Shown: piece after piece, positions 1 to 6,904 of the stretch
Position numbering within the stretch: position 1 is the first letter of the stretch
How the letters are laid out: each line of letters starts with the position of its first letter
Assembly: GCA_045105075.1 (NCBI GenBank)
Contig: JBGCDD010000270.1
Location: forward strand, 1-8,566
Source of the DNA: JBGCDD01 sp045105075
GTDB lineage: Bacteria; Pseudomonadota; Alphaproteobacteria; Rhodobacterales; Rhodobacteraceae
Direction: 5' to 3'
Length of the DNA: 8,566 nucleotides
Position numbers and translations under genes: made by a program
The notes under the pieces: model-generated
What the model was told of the DNA's origin: nothing
What the model saw: the letters and a program-made list of their open reading frames with translations, nothing else
The model's database searches: none

Positions 1-1623
1 GTGCGCGCGGCGGCGAACGTGTTGCTGGCCGAGGGGTGCCAGGCGGTCTGTGTGTTTTTCATCAACGGCTACGCCAATGCGGCCAACGAACAAGCCGCTG
101 TTGCCGCTGTGCGCGCGCTCTGGCCGACGCCTTACGTCACCGCCGCCACTGAAATCCTGCCGGAAATCCGTGAATTCGAGCGGTGCTCGACCGCGACGCT
201 GAATGCCTATTTGCAACCTGTGGTGGCCAGTTATCTGGATCGGCTCAAATCTGGGTTGGAGGGGCGTGGGTCAAACGCAGATGTGCTGATCGTACAGTCC
301 AACGGCGGCGTGATGGACGTTGATATTGCACAGCAATTTCCAGTGCGCACAACGCTTTCGGGGCCAGCAGCCGGGGTGATTGCGGCGCGCCATATCGGTG
401 CGGCGGCGGGATTTCAGGACATCATCACCTGCGATATGGGGGGCACGTCCTTTGATGTTTCCCTTGTCACCGGTGGGCAGAGCGCGTTGGCGGCACAAAC
501 CCAGATCGACTTTGGCATGGTGGTGCGCACGCCCATGGTCGAGATTTCGACCATTGGCGCTGGGGGCGGGTCGATTGCCCATATTGATGCTGGTGGATTG
601 CTGGCCATCGGGCCGCAAAGCGCCGGGTCTGACCCTGGTCCGGTGGCCTATGGGCTGGGCAATGACCAACCCACGGTGACCGACGCAAACCTCATTCTGG
701 GGCGTATCAACCCGGATCGCCCGATCGGCGGCAAACTTGCGCGCCTAGATGTTGAGGCGGCCCGCGCGGCGATGGACACGCAGATCGCCCGCCCGCTTGG
801 GTTGAGCATCGAGAACGCCGCCGAGGCCATTGTCCGCGTGGCAAATGCCAAGATGGCAGGTGCAATCCGGCTGGTTTCGGTCGAACGCGGGCACGACCCG
901 AAAGGGTTTGCTGCCATGCCGTTTGGAGGCGGGGGCGCGCTGCACACCGGCGCGTTGATGCGCGAGATTGGCCTGGGGGCGGCGATTGTGCCGCGTTATC
1001 CGGGCGTCACGTCGGCGCTGGGCTGCGTGGTGGCCGACATGCGCCTGGACATCGTTCAAACGGTGAATATGGGACTGGATGTTTTGGACGCAGATGCGCT
1101 TTCGGCGCGGATCGAAGCCCAGGCCAGCGCGTTTGAAACCACTCTTGCGGCCAGTGATGCAGTGCTGACCGGGACGTCGCGGGTGATTGACCTTGATATG
1201 CTTTATTTGGGTCAAACCCACACGGTGAGCGTGCCGATGTCTGGCCCAATCAGCCAAGACGCGATCCGCGCAGCGTTTGAGAAAACCTATAGTGAAACCT
1301 ATGGTCGGCTGTTGCCGGGAATTGGGATGAAGGTTGTTAATTTGCGTGTTGCCGTGATCGGGCATCGCCCAGAGCTGGATCTCTCGGCATTGGCGCCTGT
1401 TGCTGGCAAAACGCTTGATCAATGCAAGCTGGGTCAACGCGAGATCTGGAGCGAGGGGAGCGCCCAATCGGCGCAGATTTACGAGCGGCTTGACCTGCCA
1501 GTGGGGGCCGAGATTGTAGGGCCGGCGCTGTTGGAACAACCCGATACGACCATCTTTGTCGACCCCGGTCTGGTCGGTGTTGTGGACGCGTTGGGCAACC
1601 TGATTATTCGGGAAAACGCGTGA
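1..1623 (+). CDS. Hydantoinase/oxoprolinase family protein, A-type subunit (5' truncated by window edge)
   Basis: This is the C-terminal 540 residues of a HyuA-type protein. The family carries out ATP-dependent hydrolysis of cyclic amides (5-oxoproline, hydantoins, N-methylhydantoin) or, in acetone and acetophenone carboxylases, ATP-dependent carboxylation. The fold is acetate kinase-like, and signature parts are visible: LPEIREFER at residues 53-61, GPAAGV at 121-126, the phosphate-binding CDMGGTSFDV at 144-153, then a GAGGGSIA loop, a SAGSDPGP segment and a Gly-rich FGGGGALH segment. Full-length relatives run to about 690 residues, so roughly the first 150 are missing. The GTG at base 1 is therefore probably an internal Val codon, not the start. 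The usual partner, hyuB, does not follow; an isochorismatase-like gene does, overlapping by one base. hyuB may lie upstream or be absent. The family is certain; the substrate is unknown. Confidence 0.93.
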   Translation: MRAAANVLLAEGCQAVCVFFINGYANAANEQAAVAAVRALWPTPYVTAATEILPEIREFERCSTATLNAYLQPVVASYLDRLKSGLEGRGSNADVLIVQSNGGVMDVDIAQQFPVRTTLSGPAAGVIAARHIGAAAGFQDIITCDMGGTSFDVSLVTGGQSALAAQTQIDFGMVVRTPMVEISTIGAGGGSIAHIDAGGLLAIGPQSAGSDPGPVAYGLGNDQPTVTDANLILGRINPDRPIGGKLARLDVEAARAAMDTQIARPLGLSIENAAEAIVRVANAKMAGAIRLVSVERGHDPKGFAAMPFGGGGALHTGALMREIGLGAAIVPRYPGVTSALGCVVADMRLDIVQTVNMGLDVLDADALSARIEAQASAFETTLAASDAVLTGTSRVIDLDMLYLGQTHTVSVPMSGPISQDAIRAAFEKTYSETYGRLLPGIGMKVVNLRVAVIGHRPELDLSALAPVAGKTLDQCKLGQREIWSEGSAQSAQIYERLDLPVGAEIVGPALLEQPDTTIFVDPGLVGVVDALGNLIIRENA

Positions 1624-2225
1624 TGGATGTCGCTCGCACAGCGTTGCTGATCGTTGATTTGCAGAACGATTTTTTGCACCCCGAAGGGGCCTATGGTCGC
1701 GCCGCGCAAACGGCGGATGCTATTGCGCAACTTCCGCCTCGTGTGGGCCCTGTCGCAGATGCGATGCGCGCGGCGGGCGGATTGGTGATCTCAACTCAGT
1801 TTACACTGGTGCCAGGGCGTGGGGGTGTTCCGATGATCGCCCCGCATTTGGCCAAACTGCGTCCGTTTTTGACCCAAGGCGACTTTGCGCCGGGCAGCTG
1901 GGGCAACCAGATGGTTGACAGCCTTGGCACGCCGGATTTTGTGATTGAGAAGATCGCCTATTCGGCGTTTTACATGACGCGACTGGAATGGGTGCTGCGC
2001 AAGGCGGGTGTGGATCATCTTGTGGTCGCGGGCATTGTCACCAATGGGGGAGTTGCCTCAACTGTGCGCGGGGCACATGTGCTGGACTTCCACACGACCG
2101 TTTTGTCCGATGGTTGTGCGGCATTCGGTGCAGCGGCACATGATGCTGCAATTGCCGATCTATCGACTGTGTCTGACGTGATGAGTTGCGCACAGGCTTT
2201 GGATTTGTTGGGGCGCTCTGACTAA
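1623..2225 (+). CDS. Isochorismatase-superfamily hydrolase lacking the catalytic cysteine
   Basis: A 200-residue protein of the isochorismatase/cysteine hydrolase superfamily, which includes N-carbamoylsarcosine amidase, nicotinamidase, maleamate amidase and true isochorismatases. The first catalytic Asp is D12 in LLIVDLQNDF, and the Lys is K110 in VIEKIAYSAF. The nucleophile motif, normally TNxCVxxTxR, reads TNGGVASTVR, so Gly143 (GGA at 2049-2051) replaces the Cys. Amidases of the family need that Cys. Isochorismatases such as EntB and PhzD have Gly there and hydrolyse vinyl ethers by acid catalysis. I therefore do not call it an amidase. ATG 1623 lies within TGATG at the stop of the hydantoinase gene, implying translational coupling; GTG 1620 is an alternative. 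No strong ribosome binding site is seen. A paired hydantoinase and carbamoylase-like gene fits a hydantoin-type pathway, but the missing Cys argues for different chemistry or an inactive protein. Confidence 0.9.
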   Translation: MDVARTALLIVDLQNDFLHPEGAYGRAAQTADAIAQLPPRVGPVADAMRAAGGLVISTQFTLVPGRGGVPMIAPHLAKLRPFLTQGDFAPGSWGNQMVDSLGTPDFVIEKIAYSAFYMTRLEWVLRKAGVDHLVVAGIVTNGGVASTVRGAHVLDFHTTVLSDGCAAFGAAAHDAAIADLSTVSDVMSCAQALDLLGRSD

Positions 2226-2232
2226 GGTTCTG

Positions 2233-2282
2233 TCCCGGAGCAGCTTTTCGTGGGGCTCTGCCCCACACCCCGGGATATTTTT
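2233..2282 (+). terminator. Hairpin plus T-run after the hydrolase gene, probable intrinsic terminator
   Basis: A perfect 7-bp stem GTGGGGC/GCCCCAC with loop TCT (2250-2266) lies inside a second 6-bp stem TCCCGG (2233-2238)/CCGGGA (2270-2275), followed by TATTTTT. This suits termination of the plus-strand operon in the 90-base gap before the convergent racemase-like gene. A further 7-bp pairing, GCTTTTC (2243-2249) with GAAAAGC (2291-2297), offers an alternative fold. Read on the minus strand, the inner stem has no T-run after it. The CCCCGGGATATTTTTGGCAA portion resembles an intergenic element I recall as common at gene ends in Rhodobacterales genomes. That resemblance is from memory and was not searched. 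Confidence 0.6.
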
Positions 2283-2315
2283 GGCAAGAGGAAAAGCCTA
2301 TCGTGGGGCCGGGGT

Positions 2316-3089
2316 CTAGAGGCCTTTGGGGTGGGTGATGAATTCCTCGATGACGTGGTCCGGAACTTTGGCGTAATCTGACGTGCGCGAGATGAACTGG
2401 CCGGTGAGTTGGCGCATGGAGACCATCATTTCCGCCATTTTGACGGCGATGGGAATGCCGTTGATCACTGGGGTTTGCCCGACGAAGTGATCGCGAGTGC
2501 GTGCAAACAGCAGCATCGGGATGCCGCCGCCGGGAATCAGCACATCAACACCCTGAGCGACGAGGGGGAGAGCTTGTTCTTCGAACAGGGCCAGCACTTC
2601 GGCGGCTTTGGTCTCGTCATTGTAGGCGTCCAGAATCTGGCCCGGCTCAAACGTCATCGAATGGATGCCGGTGACACGTTCGCGCAGGCCGTATTTGCCG
2701 ATTTGGTGGTGAAAACCGGGAATGAAACGAGGATTGATCGTGACAATGCCGATTTTCTGACCCATCTGGCAGCAATAGAGCATGGTCGCTTCGCCAAGCG
2801 CGATGATCGGGATGTCGACGGCGGCGCGGGCCTCGTAGAGGCCGGAATCCTGGATGTGGCCGACGATCACGGCGTCATAGCCTTCGCGTTCGGCCTGGAC
2901 TGCGTTGGTGATCATCTCGCGGGCGCAGCGGAATTCGACCAAAGGGTGGGCGTAGCTGTCAAAAGGGGTGATGCCGCGGATGTCGATCTGGGTTCCGGGT
3001 TGGGCGATCTGGTCAAGGTGGACGCGCAGGGCATCCCAATAGGTGGCGCCGTTTTCATAGTCGACGTAGGATTGATACCATATTTTCAT
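2316..3089 (-). CDS. Asp/Glu/hydantoin racemase-family protein lacking both catalytic cysteines
   Basis: A 257-residue protein with the layout of the aspartate/glutamate/hydantoin racemase family: N-terminal MKIWYQS, a central IPIIALGEA at residues 94-101 and a C-terminal half with VLIPGGGIPM. The family normally uses two cysteines, one from each half, as acid and base. Here the first motif (usually xCFGDPGL) reads GHIQDSGL, with His78 at the Cys position. The second (usually GCAGM) reads PGGGIPM, with Gly188 there. Remaining cysteines (C55, C106, C107) are not at these sites. Maleate isomerases and arylmalonate decarboxylases share the fold and also use Cys. The product is thus racemase-like in fold only; an isomerase, hydrolase, lyase or binding role is open. 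Its ATG lies in an ATGA overlap with the thioesterase gene upstream on the same strand, so the two are probably co-translated. The pair converges on the hydantoinase operon. Confidence 0.88.
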   Translation of the reverse strand: MKIWYQSYVDYENGATYWDALRVHLDQIAQPGTQIDIRGITPFDSYAHPLVEFRCAREMITNAVQAEREGYDAVIVGHIQDSGLYEARAAVDIPIIALGEATMLYCCQMGQKIGIVTINPRFIPGFHHQIGKYGLRERVTGIHSMTFEPGQILDAYNDETKAAEVLALFEEQALPLVAQGVDVLIPGGGIPMLLFARTRDHFVGQTPVINGIPIAVKMAEMMVSMRQLTGQFISRTSDYAKVPDHVIEEFITHPKGL

Positions 3090-3532
3090 TCGGGTGGATC
3101 CAGATTGACGAGGGTTCCGGGTTCTGACAGCGCTTTGCGGATGTCATCGGGGATCGGGCGCGAGGCGATATTGCCATCATCTTGAATTTGCGCGTGAATT
3201 CGGATCGCGCGGCCCTCACAGATGGTGTCACCGCTGCTGGCCTGAACCGCTTTGCAATCCCAGTGCAGGGTTGAATTGGTCATTTTCACAAGTTGGATGA
3301 TGGTGCGCACCTTGTCACCGTAAGCCGCCGGGCCGATGAATTTGAAATGCACATCCCCCATCACAAAGGCACAGCGGTTTTCTTTGATCATCTTGTCGGT
3401 AGCGTGGCCGATGACGCGCAGCAACTCGTGTTCGGTGTCGTTGAACCACGCCAGCATGAGCGGGAAATAGACCAGACCAAAGGGGTCGGATTCGCCCCAA
3501 TTGACGGTTAATTCGCGGGAATACATGATCAT
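3086..3532 (-). CDS. Acyl-CoA thioesterase, 4-hydroxybenzoyl-CoA thioesterase (4HBT) hotdog family
   Basis: A 148-residue single-domain hotdog protein. The N-terminal SDPFGLVYFPLMLAWFND (residues 15-32) matches the 4HBT active-site segment, with Asp16 at the position of the catalytic Asp of 4-hydroxybenzoyl-CoA thioesterase and the following helix beginning near the conserved VYF. Length is normal for the family (130-150). It would hydrolyse a CoA thioester in the cytoplasm, which suggests that a CoA-linked acid occurs in the pathway or needs recycling. I chose ATG 3532 because an AAGGA stretch lies 11 bases upstream; the in-frame ATG at 3526 is too far from it. The gene is first in a two-gene minus-strand operon, overlaps the racemase-like gene by 4 bases, and is divergent from the flavoprotein operon. 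The acyl substrate is not predictable. Confidence 0.9.
   Translation of the reverse strand: MIMYSRELTVNWGESDPFGLVYFPLMLAWFNDTEHELLRVIGHATDKMIKENRCAFVMGDVHFKFIGPAAYGDKVRTIIQLVKMTNSTLHWDCKAVQASSGDTICEGRAIRIHAQIQDDGNIASRPIPDDIRKALSEPGTLVNLDPPE
3501..3529 (+). promoter_or_regulatory. Candidate promoter for the two-flavoprotein operon
   Basis: TTGACG (3501-3506, 5 of 6 to the -35 consensus) and CATGAT (3524-3529, 4 of 6 to the -10 consensus) have a 17-base spacer. They lie over the 5' end of the divergent thioesterase gene. Transcription would begin near 3536, giving a leader of about 67 bases before ATG 3603. If real, the two divergent promoters have facing, overlapping transcripts, which could couple their expression. 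Confidence 0.3.
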
Positions 3533-3564
3533 TCTTGCACTGTTCCTTTTCGACGGGCTGCGCC

Positions 3565-3593
3565 ATCATGGTCCGGTCAGACGGGGCAGGCAA
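3565..3593 (-). promoter_or_regulatory. Candidate promoter for the thioesterase/racemase-like operon
   Basis: On the minus strand TTGCCT (3593-3588) and CATGAT (3570-3565) are separated by exactly 17 bases, each 4 of 6 to the sigma-70 consensus. Transcription would start near 3558, about 26 bases before the ATG at 3532. The -10 box overlaps a small 9-bp palindrome, CCATCATGG (3563-3571). Boxes this weak occur by chance, so this is a placement guess within the only available gap. Confidence 0.3.
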
Positions 3594-3602
3594 GGGGGCG
3601 TG

Positions 3603-4964
3603 ATGGGCCAAATTCGATCCGCAGACGGTGTTCACTTTGAGGTTGAGGTGCCGGTTTTGATCATTGGCGCCGGTGCGGCGGGGTTGACGGCGGCGTTGTC
3701 AGCTCAGCGACTTGGTGCAGAGGTGCTGGTGCTGGAACGCGATGCGGCGCCGGCGGGTTCAACGGCGTTGTCTTCCGGGTTTGTGCCGGCGGCGGGCACG
3801 ATATTTCAATCAGATCCGGACAGTGCGGCGGTGTTTGCCAGTGATATTGCGCGCAAGGCCAAGGGAATGCAGGACGCGGCCCTGACCGGTCTGGCGACCG
3901 ACACCATCGCCGATGTTATCAATTGGCTGGGGCGCGATCATGGGCTGGACTGGCATGTGCTGGACGGATTTTTGTACCCCGGCCATAGCTTTCACCGGAT
4001 GCATGCGGTGCCTGAAATGACCGGCGCGGGGTTGATGATGCGATTGCAGCGCGCTGTGGCGGCGGCGGGGGTGCAAATCGCCACGCAAGCGCAGGTAGAT
4101 ACGCTTTACACGCAAGGGAATGAGGTGGTTGGCGTCGGGTTGATCCGCCCCGATGGCGCCCGTGAAACGATTGGCTGCGGCGCCCTTATTCTGGCTTGCA
4201 ATGGCTATGGTGGTAACCCGGATCTGGTGGCGCAGCACTTGCCCGACATGCGCGATGCGCTCTATTTTGGGCACGCGGGCAATCAGGGCGAGGCTGTGGT
4301 GTGGGGGCAAGGTCTTGGGGCCGAATTGAAACATCTGTCCGGGTATCAGGGGCACGGGTCGGTGGCGACGCCGCATGGCGTGCTGATCACTTGGGCGCTG
4401 ATGATGGAGGGGGGCATTCAGGTCAATCAGGACGGCGCCCGTTTCAGCAACGAATTGGGCGGGTATTCTGAACAAAGCGTGCATGTTTTGAACCAACCCG
4501 CAGGGCGTGCGTTCAACATCTATGACCAGCCATTGCATGACTTGGGCCTGACGTTTCCCGATTATCAACAGGCGCAATCGGCAGGGGCCGTGCGTTGTGC
4601 ACCGGATATTGCGGGGCTTGCGGCCAAGCTGGGCATTGACGGCGCGGGTTTGGCCGCGACCTTGGCCAAGATGACCGGCCCTGACCCGTTTGGACGCAAC
4701 TTCGCCCGCCAGCTGTCTGCGCCGTTTTACGGCATCGAGGTCACCGGCGCGCTGTTTCACACCCAAGGCGGGTTGATGATTGACGAAACGGGCCGGGTCA
4801 TGCGCGCGCAGAGCGGCGTGTTTGACACGCTCTATGCCTGTGGCGGCGCGGCGTGTGGGGTTTCCGGGCCGGATGTGTCGGGGTATCTGTCGGGCAATGG
4901 CTTGCTGACCGCCTTTGCTTTTGGCGCAGTGGCGGGGCGCCATGCGGGTAAGGGGCAGAGATGA
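3603..4964 (+). CDS. FAD-dependent oxidoreductase, fumarate reductase/3-ketosteroid dehydrogenase flavoprotein type
   Basis: A 453-residue soluble flavoprotein. Residues 18-45 form the Rossmann FAD-binding unit with GAGAAG (22-27) and an acidic residue at the end of the second strand (E45). STALSSG follows shortly after, as in fumarate reductase/succinate dehydrogenase-type flavoproteins. The C-terminal part has TQGGL (387-391) and YLSGNGLL (428-435), the usual closing FAD contacts. There is no signal peptide, heme domain or membrane segment, so it is probably cytoplasmic. Relatives oxidise or reduce a C-C bond next to a carbonyl or carboxylate (steroids, fumarate, tricarballylate). I chose ATG 3603 because AAGGGGG (3592-3598) precedes it at 4 bases; an open frame extends upstream to 3501, but without a binding site and over the divergent gene. 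Its stop overlaps the next gene's start (ATGA), so both flavoproteins are likely made together. Confidence 0.87.
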   Translation: MGQIRSADGVHFEVEVPVLIIGAGAAGLTAALSAQRLGAEVLVLERDAAPAGSTALSSGFVPAAGTIFQSDPDSAAVFASDIARKAKGMQDAALTGLATDTIADVINWLGRDHGLDWHVLDGFLYPGHSFHRMHAVPEMTGAGLMMRLQRAVAAAGVQIATQAQVDTLYTQGNEVVGVGLIRPDGARETIGCGALILACNGYGGNPDLVAQHLPDMRDALYFGHAGNQGEAVVWGQGLGAELKHLSGYQGHGSVATPHGVLITWALMMEGGIQVNQDGARFSNELGGYSEQSVHVLNQPAGRAFNIYDQPLHDLGLTFPDYQQAQSAGAVRCAPDIAGLAAKLGIDGAGLAATLAKMTGPDPFGRNFARQLSAPFYGIEVTGALFHTQGGLMIDETGRVMRAQSGVFDTLYACGGAACGVSGPDVSGYLSGNGLLTAFAFGAVAGRHAGKGQR

Positions 4965-6412
4965 TGGATATTCTCAAAGACCTTCGCCACATCGTGGGCG
5001 AAAGACATGTGTTGGTCGCGCATGATCAGACCGTCGGGTTCTCGACCGACGTCACCGGCAAATGGGTTGGACAGGTGCGCGCGGTGGTGCGCCCGGCCAA
5101 CACATCCGAGGTGGCGGCGGTGATGCGCCTGGCCTATGAAACCGGCACGCCAGTGATCCCGCAGGGTGGCAATACCGGCTTGACCGGGGCCACTTGCGCC
5201 GATGCCAAAGACAACGCGATCCTGCTGTCGCTGGCGCGTCTGAACACCATCCGTGACATTCGCCCGGACAGCCGCACCGCCATTGTCGAGGCCGGCGTGG
5301 TTCTGGAAACCCTGCACCGCGCGGTGGCACAACACGGGCTGATTTATCCGATGACCTTTGGCGCCAAGGGCTCGTGCACGATCGGCGGTAATATGGGCAC
5401 CAATGCGGGGGGCTCGAATGTGCTGCGCTATGGCAATACGCGCGATCTGGTGCTGGGCATCGAGGCGGTTTTGCCCGACGGAGAGATTGTCGATCTGATG
5501 AGCGAGTTGCACAAGGACAACACTGGATACAACCTCAAACACCTGCTGATCGGGGCCGAAGGCACGCTGGGCATCATCACTGCAGCCGTTGTGAAGTTGA
5601 AGCCCCAGCCGCGCGCCTATTTCACCGCAATGGTGGCCGTGCCCGATATTCCGACTTCGCTGGTGCTGCTGAACCGGTTGCAAGAGGACAGTGGCAATGC
5701 GGTGGAAGCCTTTGAATATATGCCCGCTTATTACTTCAATCTGTTGTGCGCACGGTTTCCTGAAACCCGGTTGCCGTTTGGAACCAATGTGGAACACGGG
5801 ATTTTCCTTGAGGTTGGCCTGTCGCGTGGCGATGATGTGACCCCGGACGAGAATGGTGCTTTGCCCGGAGTGGCGCGGCTGGAATCGCTTTTGATGGAGC
5901 TGCTTGAGGCGGGCGACATCGATGATGCGGTGGTGTGCAAATCAGAAGCGCAGCGGGGCGAGATGTGGCAACGCCGCGAGCGGGCCTACGAGTCGACGGT
6001 TGCTCATGGTGTGTCGGTGGATTGCGACATTTCGCTGGCGCTTGACGGAGTTGATGGGTTCCTCAAATCGATGGACGTCGCGCTGGCCGAGATTGCGCCG
6101 GGGGCCGAAACCATGGCTGTGGCGCATCTGGGCGATGGCAATCTGCACTATTCGATCTGGCCGATGCCGGGCTCGGACGCGCCGATCCCTGACCCGCTTT
6201 ACACCGAAATCATGGAACAGGTCGAAAACACCGTTCTTGGCCTGCGTGGCAGTTTTTCGGCCGAACACGGGATTGGGCTGATGAAACTTCCTTCGATGGA
6301 GCGGCGCAAGGACAAGGGCGCGTTGCGCATGATGTGGGCGATCAAGGCTGCGCTGGACCCCAAGAACATTATGAACCCGGGCAAAGTGCTGCCGCCACTT
6401 GCGACGCAATAG
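4961..6412 (+). CDS. FAD-binding oxidoreductase, GlcD/D-2-hydroxyglutarate dehydrogenase-like
   Basis: A 483-residue protein of the PCMH-type FAD family (glycolate oxidase GlcD, D-lactate and D-2-hydroxyglutarate dehydrogenases). The FAD-binding half has PQGGNTGLTGA (67-77), TIGGNMGTNAGGS (140-152) and GAEGTLGII (198-206). The C-terminal FAD-linked oxidase half has HLGDGNLH (389-396) and SAEHGIG (433-439). H389, H396 and E434 match the metal-binding His-His-Glu of D-2-hydroxyglutarate dehydrogenases, and the tail IMNPGKVLP is typical. It should oxidise a D-2-hydroxy acid to a 2-oxo acid and pass electrons to an ETF, quinone or cytochrome. No iron-sulfur partner (GlcF type) is adjacent. Two starts, ATG 4961 and ATG 4964, both sit behind an AGGGG stretch; 4964 has the more usual spacing. 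The gene ends 2 bases from the convergent MarR gene. Class is firm; substrate open. Confidence 0.92.
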   Translation: MMDILKDLRHIVGERHVLVAHDQTVGFSTDVTGKWVGQVRAVVRPANTSEVAAVMRLAYETGTPVIPQGGNTGLTGATCADAKDNAILLSLARLNTIRDIRPDSRTAIVEAGVVLETLHRAVAQHGLIYPMTFGAKGSCTIGGNMGTNAGGSNVLRYGNTRDLVLGIEAVLPDGEIVDLMSELHKDNTGYNLKHLLIGAEGTLGIITAAVVKLKPQPRAYFTAMVAVPDIPTSLVLLNRLQEDSGNAVEAFEYMPAYYFNLLCARFPETRLPFGTNVEHGIFLEVGLSRGDDVTPDENGALPGVARLESLLMELLEAGDIDDAVVCKSEAQRGEMWQRRERAYESTVAHGVSVDCDISLALDGVDGFLKSMDVALAEIAPGAETMAVAHLGDGNLHYSIWPMPGSDAPIPDPLYTEIMEQVENTVLGLRGSFSAEHGIGLMKLPSMERRKDKGALRMMWAIKAALDPKNIMNPGKVLPPLATQ

Positions 6413-6414
6413 GA

Positions 6415-6876
6415 TCAGGCACCGTTGGACTGCAATGTGCTTAGCATTTGGCGCAGTGCCGGTTTCAGCCGTGCACTGTCGGCGCCGGGCAGCAGATCCA
6501 GCAATTTCGCCTCGTGCGCGCGGGCCTGCGTGACCAGTGATTGCGCCAGGTCGTGCCCCTTTTGGGTCAAAAAGATGCGCACACGCCGGCCATCTTCGGG
6601 ATCACTGCGCCGGCTGACAAGACCGCGGGTGTCCATCTGCAAAATGATCCGGGTCAGGCGCGACTGTTCAACCAGAGCAAAGCGGGCCAGCTGCGTGATC
6701 ATCGCGCCATCGCGGTCTTGCAGACAGGCCAGAACCCGCCATTCCGGCACCCGAAGGCCCTGATCACGAACGGTTTTATGAAACTGCGCGCTGGCCTCTT
6801 CGCTGGCAGCGGCCAGCAGATACAGCAGATAGTCCGAGACAAATTCGCCCTCTGTGGGGTCTGGCGCATCGGGCAC
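6415..6876 (-). CDS. MarR-family transcriptional regulator
   Basis: A 153-residue winged-helix regulator. Dimerisation helices lie at both ends. The DNA-binding core starts at LRVPEWRVLACL (41-52), the recognition helix is about VEQSRLTRIILQMD (69-82), and the wing carries the family's DPEDGRRVRIFLT (92-104). I start it at GTG 6876, because AAGGAGA (6890-6884) precedes it at ideal spacing and the length is then typical for MarR. ATG 6906 and TTG 6933 are in frame but lack binding sites. MarR proteins usually repress a neighbouring divergent operon until an aromatic acid or similar ligand binds. The divergent neighbour here is the reductase/Rieske oxygenase operon, with a palindrome in its promoter, so that is the probable target. 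Confidence 0.93.
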   Translation of the reverse strand: MPDAPDPTEGEFVSDYLLYLLAAASEEASAQFHKTVRDQGLRVPEWRVLACLQDRDGAMITQLARFALVEQSRLTRIILQMDTRGLVSRRSDPEDGRRVRIFLTQKGHDLAQSLVTQARAHEAKLLDLLPGADSARLKPALRQMLSTLQSNGA

Positions 6877-6904
6877 GGTGGGGTCTCCTTGCTCAGTCGG
6901 GGGC

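Noticed and set aside
1..3. GTG at the first base as a true start codon
   Set aside because: Family members have about 150 further residues before this point, so the gene simply enters from outside the window.
745..1539. 264-codon open frame on the minus strand inside the hydantoinase gene
   Set aside because: Composition is His/Arg/Gln-rich with no family resemblance; it is the antisense shadow of a well-supported GC-rich gene.
2409..3185. 258-codon plus-strand open frame opposite the racemase-like gene
   Set aside because: The minus-strand protein has clear family motifs and an ATGA junction with its neighbour; the plus-strand frame is low-complexity Asp/Gly/Val and spans that junction.
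3563..3571. CCATCATGG as a regulatory operator
   Set aside because: A 9-bp palindrome with a one-base centre is too short to stand out from chance; noted only as overlapping a candidate -10.
3810..5797. Long minus-strand open frames (377 and 321 codons) opposite the two flavoproteins
   Set aside because: Both are antisense shadows; the plus-strand frames hold FAD-binding motifs and good ribosome binding sites, while these are His/Arg/Gln-rich and unrecognisable.
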